Below are positions 53,701 to 63,292 of a stretch of 64,000 bases of DNA, in pieces (position 1 is the stretch's first letter; every line of letters begins with the position of its first letter). Under the pieces are notes generated by a model. The model did not search any database. It worked only from the letters and a program-made list of their open reading frames with translations, and was not told where the DNA came from. This stretch comes from Allacma fusca (lineage: Eukaryota > Arthropoda > Collembola > Symphypleona > Sminthuridae). The stretch spans positions 4,865,060 to 4,929,059 of the forward strand of contig OX359247.1 in the NCBI GenBank assembly GCA_947179485.1. Direction: 5' to 3'. The position numbers and the translations under genes are program-made.

Positions 53701-55925
53701 TCGAATACCACCCTCAATTTGGTAGTTGTACTTGAATCCTTAATAATGGCATGATGAGGTAAATAATACGTCTCATTGGCAGGTTTCTGCAAATCTTCAC
53801 TGGGTACTAATTCCATATGACCAAGAGCTTCATACTCCTTCATAAATGCAACATACTGTTGTTTTCGTTCCGGTTTTGCTTGAAGAGACCTTTCCATTTG
53901 TTTCAATCTTCGAACTGCAATTTCTCTAGATGCCCCTAAATTGGAAGTACTTTCTCTGAATGGTAATTCCACGACAAATCGGCCTTCAATATTACGAGTT
54001 CTTGTTGATACGAAATGCTTCTCACAAATTTTATCTTCTTGCGTCATGATAGATTTAGATGGAACTTCTTCCAATAGCCAAAATCGTTCAATAATTTCTT
54101 CCAATTTCGATTCACATCGGACATGATTAGCTGATACGGATGCAAAATTTTGTGAAGGACACACTCCTCCAACTATCCAACCGAACGATGTCTGTAGCGC
54201 CACCGGACGATCATTGCCGACATTAATAAGACCAGATTGCATTGTGTGAAAAAACACATCGGAAGCAAGTAATAAATCGATTTTGCCAGGTACATTGAAA
54301 TATGGATCTGCTAAGCTTAAGCTTTGAATATGTGAAATTTCACTTGCTTTACAAGGAATTCTTGGCAATATTCCGGTGACTTTCTTCAATACATAAGCAT
54401 CCACATCTATGTTTGAATCTCCATCAAACTTTGAGCCAATCAGTAAATGAACGAGTCCAGACGAAGTACCAATCGCATTTGCGCCCAATCCTGCAAGATT
54501 GACTTCGGTCTGCATCCTCTTGATTCCCAATTGTTGTACACACTTCTCACTTATGAAGCTGACATCTGCACCAGGATCTATTAATGCGCGAAACAATTGA
54601 CGTTGACCGAATATATCCTGTACTGCAACTAATGCTGTAGCTAGAAGAGCTCTTTTCGCATCGCCTTCATGATTCGAAGTATGGGCAGATACTGTACCGA
54701 TGGTTGGAATTGATGGAGAGTTTTCTTGTACAAGATGAAGTAACGTGTGATGTCTTCCCTGACATTCTCTACATGTATTCTTCGATGTGCATTTTCTCGA
54801 CAAATGACCAATTTTGAGACAATTGAAACATAAAGATAACTGCTTTACCTTTTCTCTTCGATCAGTAATGTTCATGTCTGCAAACTTCTTGCAAGAATAA
54901 ATTGCGTGATTACCATTCTGACATATAACGCACGAAACATCTGCATTGGTCTGGTGAGCACTTGCCGATTTTTTTGTATTCATACTTGTAGTGACACCTG
55001 GTTTAACTTGATTCGCAATCTTGATTTTTCCAAACTCGGATGAGCTCAAAATAATTGCTCGATCATCTAAAAATTCTAATAATTCAGTCAAATTCGGCAA
55101 TTTGTCACGTCCAAGTTTTGTCTCCCACAATTTGTGTGTTTCGGAGTCTATTCGATTGATGATTATATGCATGGCTAAATCGCAGTCGTCATTAATTGGT
55201 CGATGTAATGCTTTCAATGCTCTCACAACAGATGTCGCTGTATCCACCACCAGCCTGAGCTCGTTACCAGACTCTTGTTTCATTGATGGAATATCCATAA
55301 ACCTGTTCAAATGAGTCTTTATGAGCTCTCGAGTGTTGTGATATCGTTTCTTTAATGTGTCCCAAGCTTCAACATAATTGGCATCAGAAATTTGGAATGA
55401 TGCTATTGCTTCTGCTGCCTTTCCTTTGACACTGTGTTTCAAATATTGAAGCTTCTGAGCCCCTTGCAGGGTTGAATTGTTATGCACACTGGCAGTAAAT
55501 AAATCCGAGAAAACTGTCCATTCCAGAATATCTCCCGAAAAAGTTGGAATATCTAGCTTTGGAAGTTTCGCTGTAGTTTCATTTCTGATTGGTTCCCTCG
55601 ATTGCCTTCGTTGATTCACATATTCGGGTCCCCTTAGACGCCTTATTATATGCTTTACTGCAATCTGAACTTCATCAAAACGGTCGGCTATCTCATCATA
55701 CTGTGTTTGATGAATATCCTCTTGTTCTTGTGGACATTCTGCTAGAATATCGTCGTAAAGCGTGTTGAATTCTGTCCATAATTCCGTCAGCTTGTCATCA
55801 TAAATATTAGCAGTATCAATATCCCAGTCTTGAGCTGTTTCATGATCCACCTTATTCTTCATCCTCGACAACTTTCCTTTCAATAATTTTCGTTTGCCAA
55901 TCAAAGCGTCCATGTTTTCAATCAA
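50787..55925 (-). CDS. BEL/Pao gag-pol polyprotein, intact (1712 aa)
   Basis: The frame is open from ATG 55925 to TAG/TAA at 50787. Approximate domains: Gag-like (DUF1759) 110-290 with LPKLDIPTFSGDILEW; zinc knuckles at about 335 (CVICQNGNHAIYSC) and 365-390 (CFNCLKIGHLSRKC); aspartic protease (DUF1758 type) at about 445 with IDPGADVSFIS; reverse transcriptase about 715-890 with FYMDDL at about 858; RNase H-like region from about 1030 (FGFSDASES) including LPRLELNGA; integrase zinc-binding (HLNNLHGG...CVICSRF) about 1345-1390; integrase core with Asp at about 1412, Asp at about 1478 (FSDNGRTF) and Glu at about 1528 (GGIWEAG); DUF5641-like C-terminus. The protease active site reads D-P-G instead of D-S/T-G. 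No stop or frameshift was seen, so the element may still be active. Confidence 0.93.
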   Translation of the reverse strand: MIENMDALIGKRKLLKGKLSRMKNKVDHETAQDWDIDTANIYDDKLTELWTEFNTLYDDILAECPQEQEDIHQTQYDEIADRFDEVQIAVKHIIRRLRGPEYVNQRRQSREPIRNETTAKLPKLDIPTFSGDILEWTVFSDLFTASVHNNSTLQGAQKLQYLKHSVKGKAAEAIASFQISDANYVEAWDTLKKRYHNTRELIKTHLNRFMDIPSMKQESGNELRLVVDTATSVVRALKALHRPINDDCDLAMHIIINRIDSETHKLWETKLGRDKLPNLTELLEFLDDRAIILSSSEFGKIKIANQVKPGVTTSMNTKKSASAHQTNADVSCVICQNGNHAIYSCKKFADMNITDRREKVKQLSLCFNCLKIGHLSRKCTSKNTCRECQGRHHTLLHLVQENSPSIPTIGTVSAHTSNHEGDAKRALLATALVAVQDIFGQRQLFRALIDPGADVSFISEKCVQQLGIKRMQTEVNLAGLGANAIGTSSGLVHLLIGSKFDGDSNIDVDAYVLKKVTGILPRIPCKASEISHIQSLSLADPYFNVPGKIDLLLASDVFFHTMQSGLINVGNDRPVALQTSFGWIVGGVCPSQNFASVSANHVRCESKLEEIIERFWLLEEVPSKSIMTQEDKICEKHFVSTRTRNIEGRFVVELPFRESTSNLGASREIAVRRLKQMERSLQAKPERKQQYVAFMKEYEALGHMELVPSEDLQKPANETYYLPHHAIIKDSSTTTKLRVVFDASAKTTSGLSLNDVLLTGPKLQDDLFVILIRFRMYIIAFTADICKMFRQIWIADKHKDFQRIVWRETTDKPIQDYRLTTVTYGTSTAPYLSKRCLQQLAEDGSTEFPLGSEVLARDFYMDDLISGHFEINAALVLQNQILRLMDSAHMELRKWSSNYEDILSSLDPKMRETQLPLRLDEDDIIKTLGLYWSPASDQFCYKVSIPISRKIVTKRTISSDMAKIFDPLGFLGPVTIVTKILLQQLWCQKLDWDEVVPDSILEKWSNYLASLSELEEIKIDRCIKPQHGCSYELFGFSDASESAIGAAVYLRCKLDNGTYHVSLVAAKTKVAPLKQVSLPRLELNGALMLVRLMDTISDSFLVKPDAIHAFTDSTIVLSWLGSHPKRWQTYVANRVSAIQEIVPYDHWHHVSGLENPADCASRGIKPAELVSHPLWWSGPRWLIDTDHVFEKVTISDGGALTEEKKVANIHHVIYDLSLLYKFSSLSRLKRVTAYCLRFIANCRAGRKNKDTSFLSVSELRRALILWIKLVQKNHFASEILSCIEKKYVDVRSNLRSLNPFIDENGILRVGGRLRHAKLPIGRRFPIILPKNQFLTSLIINNEHLNNLHGGVQLVLNGIQREFWIINGRDAVRREIKRCVICSRFKAESNNQMMADLPNVRVNPNPVFLKTGVDFSGPYTLRVTKGRSNRNYKGYIALFVCMVTRAIHLEIVTSLSSQAFIATLKRFIARRRVPSDIFSDNGRTFVGTNRELLKLCKSSEFNDIIGSYLAGRGIVWHFNPPCSPHFGGIWEAGIKSVKYHLQRSLGTCILTYEDMSTVIAQIEACLNSRPLTSMSSDPNDLTCLTPGHFLIGDALTALPEQNVTIEPLSHLSKWKLMQRAVQQFWKRWSTEYLCKLQQRPKWLSQRPTLQTGDLTLLKDERYPPMTWKLARIIEAHTGTDGLTRVYTVKTADGIFKRPFVKLCPLPIDPSTNQ

Positions 55926-55996
55926 ATTAGAAACTTCTCAACTAATATATCGGATGATTCAAATGTTATTTAAATCCGGTTCGAAGGACCAAAGAA

Positions 55997-56366
55997 TGTT
56001 GAATTCCTAATTGATTAAAATTGGTTCAATCTCAAATATTCAAAACGCGTATAATTTTTAAGGGTAGTGTGGAGGTAAAGGCTATGCTTTCAGGGAATAA
56101 TTGACTTGAAGAACCCAATAAGAAATCCAAGAATTATTATAAAAGTCACATAGAAAATAAGATGTTTAATACATAGAAGCTCAATATCATCACTGAATCT
56201 ACATTTCCCTTTTCATTCCACTGTAACATTTTAAGAACATGAAAAATGATACTTTTTCATAACAGTCGTAGAGTAGTAAATGTGTTACTAACAATTAGTC
56301 TAGATTTAAGTTTTGAAACAATAACACTTCTTAAATTATTTGCATGACAACAATTGGTACTCAACA
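55997..56366 (-). repeat. 5' LTR of the BEL/Pao element
   Basis: This is the partner of 50388-50757, identical by eye. It should hold the element's promoter; no specific motif was identified. The primer binding site follows at about 55993-55974 on the minus strand. Confidence 0.92.
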
Positions 56367-56884
56367 ATGTCTGATACAACGTTAAGGCTATATCGTGAAA
56401 TTAATTTGCAAAAGGGTATTTGTCACCTTAATAATTAATTGGTATGGCAGCTCTCATGCATCACTAACTACCACGTGTCCTTTAGGCATGTGAAGCTACG
56501 ATTATGTTCAATTCCGCTTGAGAGTTGCATTCTCGTGAACTTAATGTTAAATTATTGCGGTAAAAAAATACTTGCTACATACCTGAAATTGCAAGTTCGG
56601 GTTCAGGTATTTTGAATTTTTCGAACCGAACTTGTACTTGACATTGAGCTCAGATATATTTTTTAAATCCGAACTTGATCGTAACCCGACCTGTGCTTTC
56701 AGGTGCGGATCCTTGATCTAACCGCACTTGACCCGAATCTCAGGTAATTTTTTTGTAGCGACCCGAACGTGACCCGAACCCGACGGGTATTTTTCAGGTA
56801 CTACCTGATACCTGCTAGCAGCTCTGGTAGTTACCCAAGTGTACCTGAGTTTCGTGTTTCACTAGGAGCACTTGACCGGCTGAG

Positions 56885-57411
56885 CAGGGTTGGTTTGGTT
56901 TAAACCAAATGATTTAAACCATGGTTTAAACCATGGTTTAAACCAAACGGTTTTTTTATAAAAACCAATGGTTTAAACCAAACACCTAAAATTTTAATAT
57001 TTTCAATCCAAAACGCTTATATTTCGTCGTGCGCAAAACTTGTGCAGTTACTGTGATATTGTGTAATTAAACTTTAGTGAAGTAAATAATACTATTAGCT
57101 TTTAGTCTTGTACATTTAGAAATTCGGAATCGTTTGTAAAATGAAAAATGCCAAACTTGTGTTTATGCTGCAAAGTTATCATTAAAATTATATCCAAATT
57201 ATTAAATATTTAATGCTTTGTGATACTTACTGAGTTTGGGAAATAAGTAAATTTGTTCAAATTCACATGTTTTTTCATATGAATGAATGTTTTGCATTGA
57301 AAATTTGTTTAAACCAAAAAAACCTGGTTTAAACCAAAAAAACCCGGTTTAAACCAAAAAAACCTGGTTGTTTGGTTTTTTTGAAATAAACCAAAAAAAC
57401 CCCCAACCCTG
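56885..57411. mobile_element. hAT-type MITE, CAGGGTTGG termini, GGTTTAAACC arrays (527 bp)
   Basis: The perfect 8-bp duplication is CGGCTGAG (56877-56884 and 57412-57419). The ends are CAGGGTTGGTTTGG and CCCCCAACCCTG. The left part has palindromic GGTTTAAACC words; the right part has a 20-bp tandem unit (CTGGTTTAAACCAAAAAAAC type) about three and a half times at 57307-57375. It is non-coding. Confidence 0.85.
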
Positions 57412-57426
57412 CGGCTGAGTAGATTT

Positions 57427-57694
57427 ATTCAAATGATTGTTCAAAATGAAAATCCGAATAACTTCCAGAAGAATCTTTTCCACACCTTGACGATGGTTCT
57501 CATGAGGTGCCTATTACATTTGGTGTTTATTATTTATTATTGTTTGTTTTCGCGTTTTTCCTCCAATGATGCTGTATATAATTATTTCATAGATGGTAAC
57601 AGACAATATTATATATACATATCTGTATTTCGTAACATTTTCTCACTGCTAACCATCCTAATTATTACTATTGCGGTAGTCCTTTGATAACTCA
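57427..57694. other. Non-coding gap with a short unrecognised open frame
   Basis: The frame 57433-57687 (84 codons) is hydrophobic but has no family signature and no supporting context. Confidence 0.25.
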
Positions 57695-57927
57695 AATATA
57701 TGCAGGCGCGTAGCCAAGGGGGGGGGCAAGGGGGGCAATTGCCCCCCCCCCATTCGAAATAAAATACTCTCAAATCACTCAAAAAGTTAAAAATAAATCA
57801 GTCCATACCGAGACATGCAAACCTTTTTAGTGATTTGACAATACAATTTTTTTTATTTGTAAAAAAAATCACTTCGAAACTCAACATATGCAGTATTCCA
57901 TGTAAATATCTGTGTATAAACAGCATA

Positions 57928-58201
57928 ACTCTAGAATCACCCATGAAATTTGCATGTTTCGTGTGAATGATTTATTACCCACGGCTCCTCCCGTCATTAA
58001 TTGACCCATCCATACGCGCGAAAATCGTATCGCAATGTTTGTCCATTGCGAGAGCAAAGGATTTCTAGATCAATAAATTTCTATCGAAATGAAAAAGCAT
58101 TTCGATACGATTTTCGCGAGTATGGATGGGTCAACTTTTGACGGGAAGAAGCCGTGGGTAATAAACCATTCAATAAAGAGACGTTTTGGGTGATTCTAGT
58201 G
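57928..58201. mobile_element. Nested long-TIR MITE flanked by TA (Tc1/mariner-type?)
   Basis: The ends are ACTCTAGAATCACCCA and TGGGTGATTCTAGTG, flanked by TA on each side. The inverted similarity continues deep inside: TTATTACCCACGGCT and CCCATCCATACGCGCGAAAA on the left have complements on the right. The arms thus cover about 100 bp each with interruptions. The TA flank suggests a Tc1/mariner-mobilised element. It is nested in the hAT element 57703-58786. Confidence 0.6.
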
Positions 58202-58450
58202 TATATTTTTATTGTGTTCATCCTTGTTTAGCGGGTGATTTGAATGCATTGCGAAATCCCGATTTCACTTTGACCTTTGCCTCGTCGATTTGACTTCAAC
58301 CTTCAACGGCAACAAAAGTATGGTAACAGCGGCTTTAAATATTTTCATATTAAAAGCTTTTAGCTTCTGTAACTTACACGCATCGCTTCGAGGGAATTTT
58401 TAAGCTCGATAGAATTATTAAATTAGTGAATTGTATTTAATTCTTCATTA

Positions 58451-58522
58451 TGAAAAGATCAAGCACGCCTGATATCCGCAGTTTCTTTTCGAAGCAAAGA
58501 CGTGTGTCACAGGAACAGTAGG
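58451..58522 (+). pseudogene. Remnant N-terminus of a ZMYM1-like hAT transposase
   Basis: The frame reads MKRSSTPDIRSFFSKQRRVSQEQ and then a stop. The pattern of a basic start followed by I-x-S-F-F-x-K is the usual beginning of transposases of this hAT group (IxSFF motif). The remaining domains are deleted. The evidence is short but fits the element's ends. Confidence 0.5.
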
Positions 58523-58794
58523 TTAAGCACCAGCTGAAACGATAGAAGCGAACCGAGGTCTCGAAATTCCCCGAAATCTGATCAAGCCCAATTAAAAATC
58601 TGGTCCAAAATTATTCAAATTTGATGGAATCGTAAAACGTGGAGAATTTTAAAATCTGAAATTCAGTTTGCAAAATTTGATGCGTTTTACATTCGTGAAT
58701 TGGATTTCCCATAGAATGTGTCAGTTTACATATGTACGTTCTAATTAATGTTGCCCCCCCTTGGTCAATTCCTGGCTACGCGCCTGAATATATG

Positions 58795-60461
58795 TATCTA
58801 CCTATAGCAGCAGCAGGACTTAATTGAAAGATATTTTAATCTGATTAATAATTGCGAAATTAGTGAACATTATGTACCCCCTGATCATATTTTGCAAAGC
58901 ACATTAAAATACCCTCGTATTTTTATATGCGGTTTCTCAACTTCCAATGGTTAATTCGAGTATACATGGTGTTCCGTGTCCTTTATATCTCCCTAGCGCA
59001 CACAAGGGACAACAGCACAAAATAATTGATTCCTCCATTTTGAAGAAAATAATTTTCCAGTTTCTTCAAAATTTGTTCCATTGAATATGTCAAAAATTGA
59101 GAGCGCAATCTTCAAGAATGTAAAGAAAATTCGAGATTTCTGAAATTTCTTTTGACGCTCATTCGTTGGGAATTTTATGGGATCTTGGCTGTGCATAACT
59201 ATAATTTATTATTATTGTATTCTACAACGAAGACTATCCCAAAGTCCCAATCAATAAACAATTTAGTAATCTCTACGTTACAGTTTCACATATTAGTAGC
59301 ATTTAATCGATTCTATGGGGCTAAGTAATATATAATTACACACACATATTTATGTATATGTAATTACATCAACTTATTTTTAGTAGCAAGCACACCTGCA
59401 TGTACGTAGAGGTGCGAAACCATGGCTGAAGTCCGTTTTGCAATATTTTATAGGTTTAGAATAATTACGGTTATATTTCCAAATATATAAAAGCTAAAAA
59501 CGTAATCTCATAAGGCATAAGGACTTAAAGCACAAGTGGCTAATGGCATAAGGGCTGAAGACATACTGTATCTAAACTAAAGTCATAAAAGGTTGACACA
59601 AAGTATGTACCTGTAACTACATAAAAAATCAAGCAAGTCAAACTGAGGCAACACACTAATTTTGCCAGTTGTTTTCAAAAAGCATTAGTACTGAAGCTGA
59701 GGCATGGAACCGAGATTTTGGCCATGAATAGGTTCCAACGAGATGTATTGTTATGTGTTACTCTTTAACTAGAAAATATTAGTACCTTGTAATTCTGGTC
59801 TCATGGTAGAAATTGTAAGATCCATACGTATAGCTAAATGTATAACCGCTAACGAAAAAGACGTAACGACATTAGTAGCTAAAGACATACGGTATCGGAA
59901 GGCATAAAAGCTAAAGGCATACATATCTACAGACGTAAGCAGCTAAATAAATACTGTATCAAAAGGCATAACGTGCAAAATACATAATCAAACATTTTAT
60001 CCTTTTAACCTTTTATTTGAACAAACCCAGTGCTGATTGTGAGGCATGTGTACCAACGCAGTAGCAGGAGTGTTTTAAATCCATGTAGAGTACTTGAATT
60101 TTCAGGGAGAACAAATTTTCACAGAATTGTTTTTTCAACGTAAGAAGATGAAAAGGGAAGATTTTTCATAACCTAAGACCAAAGAAAGTCTATAAACTAT
60201 TACCGTTTTTCATCAAAAATCAATCAATTTCAAATCTAATGTATCGTAATAAAAAATGTAAGAGCGCATAAAAAATAATAATAGTAAAATAATAAATAGT
60301 CTGTGATTGAAAGTAGGCATCTGAGGCACTATTATTTTATACATATACTTGAGTCACAAAAGTTCATTCTGAATATTGAACTGAATGTTAGTCGTGTATT
60401 TAACTTCGAATATTAAAATTGAATAGCAAACATTTTAAATTAAAAATTAAGGGTTTATTGC
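58795..60461. other. Non-coding region with a scattered repeated phrase
   Basis: Between about 59480 and 59985 the phrase AAGGCATAA(A)AGCTAAAGACATAC(T/G)GTATC recurs in variants at least five times (59510, 59542, 59855, 59890, 59955). This looks like the interior of a decayed MITE, but no ends were found. No gene was recognised. Confidence 0.4.
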
Positions 60462-60705
60462 TGATCGGGTTTTTGTAATTCTCCCTGGAAGATCATTCAT
60501 AAATTTCCCTGCTGAATCCGGTGTCCCTGCAGGGATGTCGTAAATGATTTTTAAAATTCCTGTTGAAAAATAGGTCCCTTATGGCAAAAACAATTCCCTG
60601 CAAATAAGGTCAACTGATCTGAATACCGGTTTGCACAACATATTTTAATGAAACACGCCAACAAATTTGAAAATCCCTGATCACAAAAAAAAATCCCTTC
60701 ACTTT
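60462..60705. mobile_element. Fragment of CAGGG-family MITE
   Basis: It contains several TCCCTG/CAGGGA words (TTCTCCCTGGAAGATC, GTCCCTGCAGGGATG) as in 35332-35526. Its ends are not clear; it abuts the LINE 3' end at about 60712. Confidence 0.45.
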
Positions 60706-60711
60706 CAAATT

Positions 60712-62394
60712 TTGTAATGTAATGTAATGTAATGGCTTTATTGAATTGTCAAACCTACTCAGTGCAAGCACTGATTTCCAGAGATAGACAGTATAATATA
60801 ATATATTTTAATATATATACATACACAGAATTTTAGTCACATAATTAATATGCATAAACGCTCGTACAATTAATTTAATAATATTACAATGTTAGTTAAA
60901 ATTGTATATGAAGTAACATCCAGACTTATTTGAGCGCTTACTTATTAACCATTTATTGAGTTCATACTGAAAATCAAGAATACGATTTTTGTTGTGAACT
61001 GCCAAAGGCAGACTATTCCACAGTATAGCTGCTCTATACTGGTAAGAATTGTGATAGAAAGAGGATTTGCGCTGAACTTGCAAGAAATGTTTATGTCGTG
61101 ATTCCCTTTCTGTTAAGGGTCTCAGTATTTCAACTAGGCAGTGTAGTTTCTCAGGTTGCTTCAGAAGGGTATGTGTCATTGAGGCAGTGATATACATATA
61201 TCTTTCAGGGATAGTTAGAATGCTGAAAGATTCATTCATTTTATTTTTATCATAGTTTACCTTTTTTCTATGATTAGATCTTAACAGGTATTGTCGTTTA
61301 GGATTTATAAAATTGAAGCTATACCCTTTCAGAAGAATACATTTCAGGAAATGGTCAATTGTTTTTTGTAATTTGTTTGTATGTATATCAAAGACTGAAC
61401 CCTATACAGGGAGGGCATAGTCAATTTGTGAGAAAACTAAGGACTTAAAAACAATTTTAATAAGCTTATCTTTAATGAGGTTTTTATATTTCACTAACTT
61501 AGCACATTTGAAGGATATCTTCTTATGTACACTAGTACAGTGTAGATCAAACTTAAGGTTAGAATCTAATACTATCCCTAAGTATTTAAACGCATTGACT
61601 TTATTGACATTTTGTTTTCCACATTGAATTGAGGATAGTGTTGCAAGTCTTTTAGAGTGGGGTTTATAAAATTCCATAAACACTGTTTTTCAAGACTTTG
61701 TTTCAATAGCTGTGGGCTAGCTCCCGTACAAATTGACCCAATGTCATCTGCATACACTGCGGATTTATTGATAAGGTCACAAACATCATTGAAAAATATA
61801 ATAAATAGTACTGAGCCCAGTAAACTACCTTGGGGTACACCTCCATTTAATGGATATGGTTTAGATATAAACTGTCCAAGTTTTACATAGAAGTGTCTAC
61901 CAGATAGGTAACTACAGATTATTTGTATTAGGTATGTGGGAAGTCTGTATTTGGTAATTAGTTTGTCAATCAGTTTAGTGTATTTTACACTGTCAAAGGC
62001 TTTCTTTAAATCCACGAATAACCCCACAACTAGCTGATTATCTTCCAATGCATTGTAAATGCTTTTTGTTATTTCAATTAGGGCATGTAATGTTGATTTT
62101 CTTTTCCGGAATCCAAATTGAATCTTAGAAAGGAGTTTATTACTTTCCATAATATCCGTGATTCTATTAGCAATAATTGATTCAAAAACCTTGGATAGAT
62201 ATGGTAGTACAGAAATTGGACGGTACGAATTGGGAGAATGTTTTTTACAACGGGGCTTGAGTATTGGTGTGATTAAAGCCGTTTTCCATGCGTTTGGAAA
62301 GTTGCCAGATTTGAGAGAATTATTGAAAATATTACATAAAATTGGAGCAAAAATATCTGGGAATAACTTTATGATTTTAGGTGGTATACCTTTG
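60712..62394 (-). mobile_element. Non-LTR retrotransposon (LINE), 5'-truncated, decayed
   Basis: The element lies on the minus strand. The 3' tail is a short array of ATTAC(ATTAC)n (TGTAATG repeats at 60714-60733 on the plus strand). The upstream end is cut at a MITE fragment (62399-62467), so the endonuclease part is missing. The coding remnant is described separately. Such tails and 5' truncation are typical of LINE insertion. Confidence 0.75.
60892..62394 (-). pseudogene. LINE reverse transcriptase pseudogene
   Basis: Reading from 62394: FPNAWKTALITPILK, NSYRPISVLPYLSKVFE, QFGFRKRKSTLHALIE, GLFVDLKKAFDSV, GGVPQGSLLGSVLF and the catalytic SAVYADDIGS (about 61740), the expected RT block order. 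Just after SLEKQ (about 61695) a deletion changes the frame to FMEFYKPHSKRLA and KYLGIVLDSNLKF (61683-61402). Stops separate this from the C-terminal piece at 61239-60892 (ESRHKHFLQV...AAILWNSLP). The layout matches jockey/CR1-type LINE ORF2. No active product is possible. Confidence 0.75.
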
Positions 62395-62398
62395 ATGA

Positions 62399-62467
62399 TT
62401 TTCCCTGCCAGAAATATTTTTTCCCTGGGAAGAATCATCCCGTCTTTCCTGAAATATCCGACCACTG
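62399..62467. mobile_element. Terminal fragment of a hAT-type MITE (CAGTGGTCGG end)
   Basis: The right end GAAATATCCGACCACTG and the words TTCCCTGCC and TTCCCTGGG link it to the CAGGG-family elements. It is fused to the truncated LINE, and an open frame runs across the junction, which explains the foreign residues (YFRKDGMILPREK) at the start of the LINE frame. Confidence 0.5.
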
Positions 62468-63067
62468 GTTTATTGTTTACCCCACACCCCCAAAAACAAA
62501 AAAACAGTGGAATGGCGGAGCCAATACACAATGCAACCAATGTTTATGGGTTTGCAATCTCAGATCATAAAAGTAAAAGTAATTGAAACTAAAATCGGAA
62601 TTTCAGGTGACAATAACCTCTTCATGGCATTTACCTGCTCAAAAGCATCACAATTGTAGGCACAACGCAACCGAAAAAAAAATAAGTCAAATAAATTGAC
62701 GTGTGAATACTTTTGTTTATCGACTTGCAACACTAACTGCTAAATCCACTTGCCTAACCCAATAATAATGGCATGACTTTTGGCGTTTACTCACGTCTTA
62801 GAAACTTTAATATTGCTTAGTGTCTGTATCAATGTTCTCAACGCTTAAATGACAAAACTATTGTTCATTTATAATTAGAAAAAGCTGCTTCTTGAGTAAT
62901 GCTTAGAGTGTCCATATAAATGTTCTCAACTCTGCCGTAATTGCTTAGCGTTTGCAACAACGTTCACAACTCTGCTGGGATGATTGTTGATCATTACTCA
63001 GATATAAGAAAGGCTAACGTATTTAAAACGAAAATGGATTTAGTTAAATCGCTATGATAATCTTTTT
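62468..63067. other. Non-coding region with a three-unit diverged repeat
   Basis: Three similar units start TTGCTTAGTGT (62812), ATGCTTAGAGT (62899) and TTGCTTAGCGT (62942) and each leads to a (A/G)TTC(T/A)CAAC(T/G)CT phrase. The units are about 40-60 bp. They may be the interior of a MITE; no ends were found. Confidence 0.35.
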
Positions 63068-63292
63068 TTGCTCATATTTTATTCTTATATTAAAGCTAAA
63101 GGCGCGGATTGTAACATTCATCTAGACGAACATAGTAGACAGGAGGGCCCGTTATACGATTTCTCAGATTCGGATTTCGAACTTGAAGTGGAGGATGATT
63201 TAAGTGACGAGGAAAATGAGCAGTACTTAGGAGATACTGTAAACCTGAATGAATTATACGCTACTATTTACAATTCATATAGTGACGCGTAG
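63068..63292 (+). CDS. Short acidic open frame, possibly a piggyBac-type N-terminus
   Basis: The 74 codons include a strongly acidic block (YDFSDSDFELEVEDDLSDEENEQ) that resembles the acidic heads of piggyBac-like transposases, but no catalytic domain follows. It may be a remnant or a chance frame. No TTAA-flanked ends were identified. Confidence 0.2.
   Translation: MLIFYSYIKAKGADCNIHLDEHSRQEGPLYDFSDSDFELEVEDDLSDEENEQYLGDTVNLNELYATIYNSYSDA

Larger units (their letters stand above)
50388..56366 (-). mobile_element. BEL/Pao LTR retrotransposon, full length (5979 bp)
   Basis: Two 370-bp LTRs (50388-50757 and 55997-56366) are identical by eye and run TGTTGAATTC to TACTCAACA. The 5-bp target duplication is ATGTC (50383-50387 and 56367-56371), as usual for BEL/Pao. 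On the minus strand the 5' LTR is at 55997-56366. A primer binding site starting TGGTCCTTCGAACCGG lies 3-4 bp inside it (about 55993-55974), and a purine-rich tract (GGGGGCCGGAA) abuts the 3' LTR at 50758-50770. One uninterrupted gag-pol frame fills the element. All parts needed for transposition are present. Confidence 0.93.
49869..56826. mobile_element. hAT-type MITE, CAGAGCTGC termini, split by a BEL element
   Basis: The perfect 8-bp duplication is GTAGTTAC (49861-49868 and 56827-56834). The ends are CAGAGCTGCTTTCAGGTA and TACCTGCTAGCAGCTCTG-like. Subterminal arrays of ACCCGAACTTGA and TCAGGT words lie at 49880-50110 and 56580-56820. Removing the retrotransposon (50388-56366) and one 5-bp duplication leaves a MITE of about 970 bp. 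The retrotransposon is therefore younger than the MITE. Confidence 0.85.
57703..58786 (+). mobile_element. hAT element, CAGGCGCGTAGCCA termini, internally deleted (1084 bp)
   Basis: The perfect 8-bp duplication is AATATATG (57695-57702 and 58787-58794). The ends are CAGGCGCGTAGCCAAGG and TGGCTACGCGCCTG, followed inside by G/C runs. Near 58451 a short plus-strand frame MKRSSTPDIRSFFSKQRR resembles the N-terminus of ZMYM1-like hAT transposases, then stops. The rest of the transposase is gone. A separate MITE with TA-flanked ends sits at 57928-58201. Another truncated copy is at 34985-35166. Confidence 0.85.

Noticed and set aside
53184-55314. Short plus-strand frames inside the BEL element
   Set aside because: Antisense shadows of the intact gag-pol frame.
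55974-55996. tRNA-like TGGTCCTTCGAACCGG sequence
   Set aside because: It sits directly inside the 5' LTR and is the primer binding site; no cloverleaf surrounds it.
61690-62540. Single intact 320-codon LINE protein
   Set aside because: Its first residues come from a MITE fragment and its last from a shifted frame after a deletion; only the middle is real RT sequence.
62158-62586. 142-codon plus-strand frame
   Set aside because: Antisense to the LINE reverse transcriptase and a MITE fragment.
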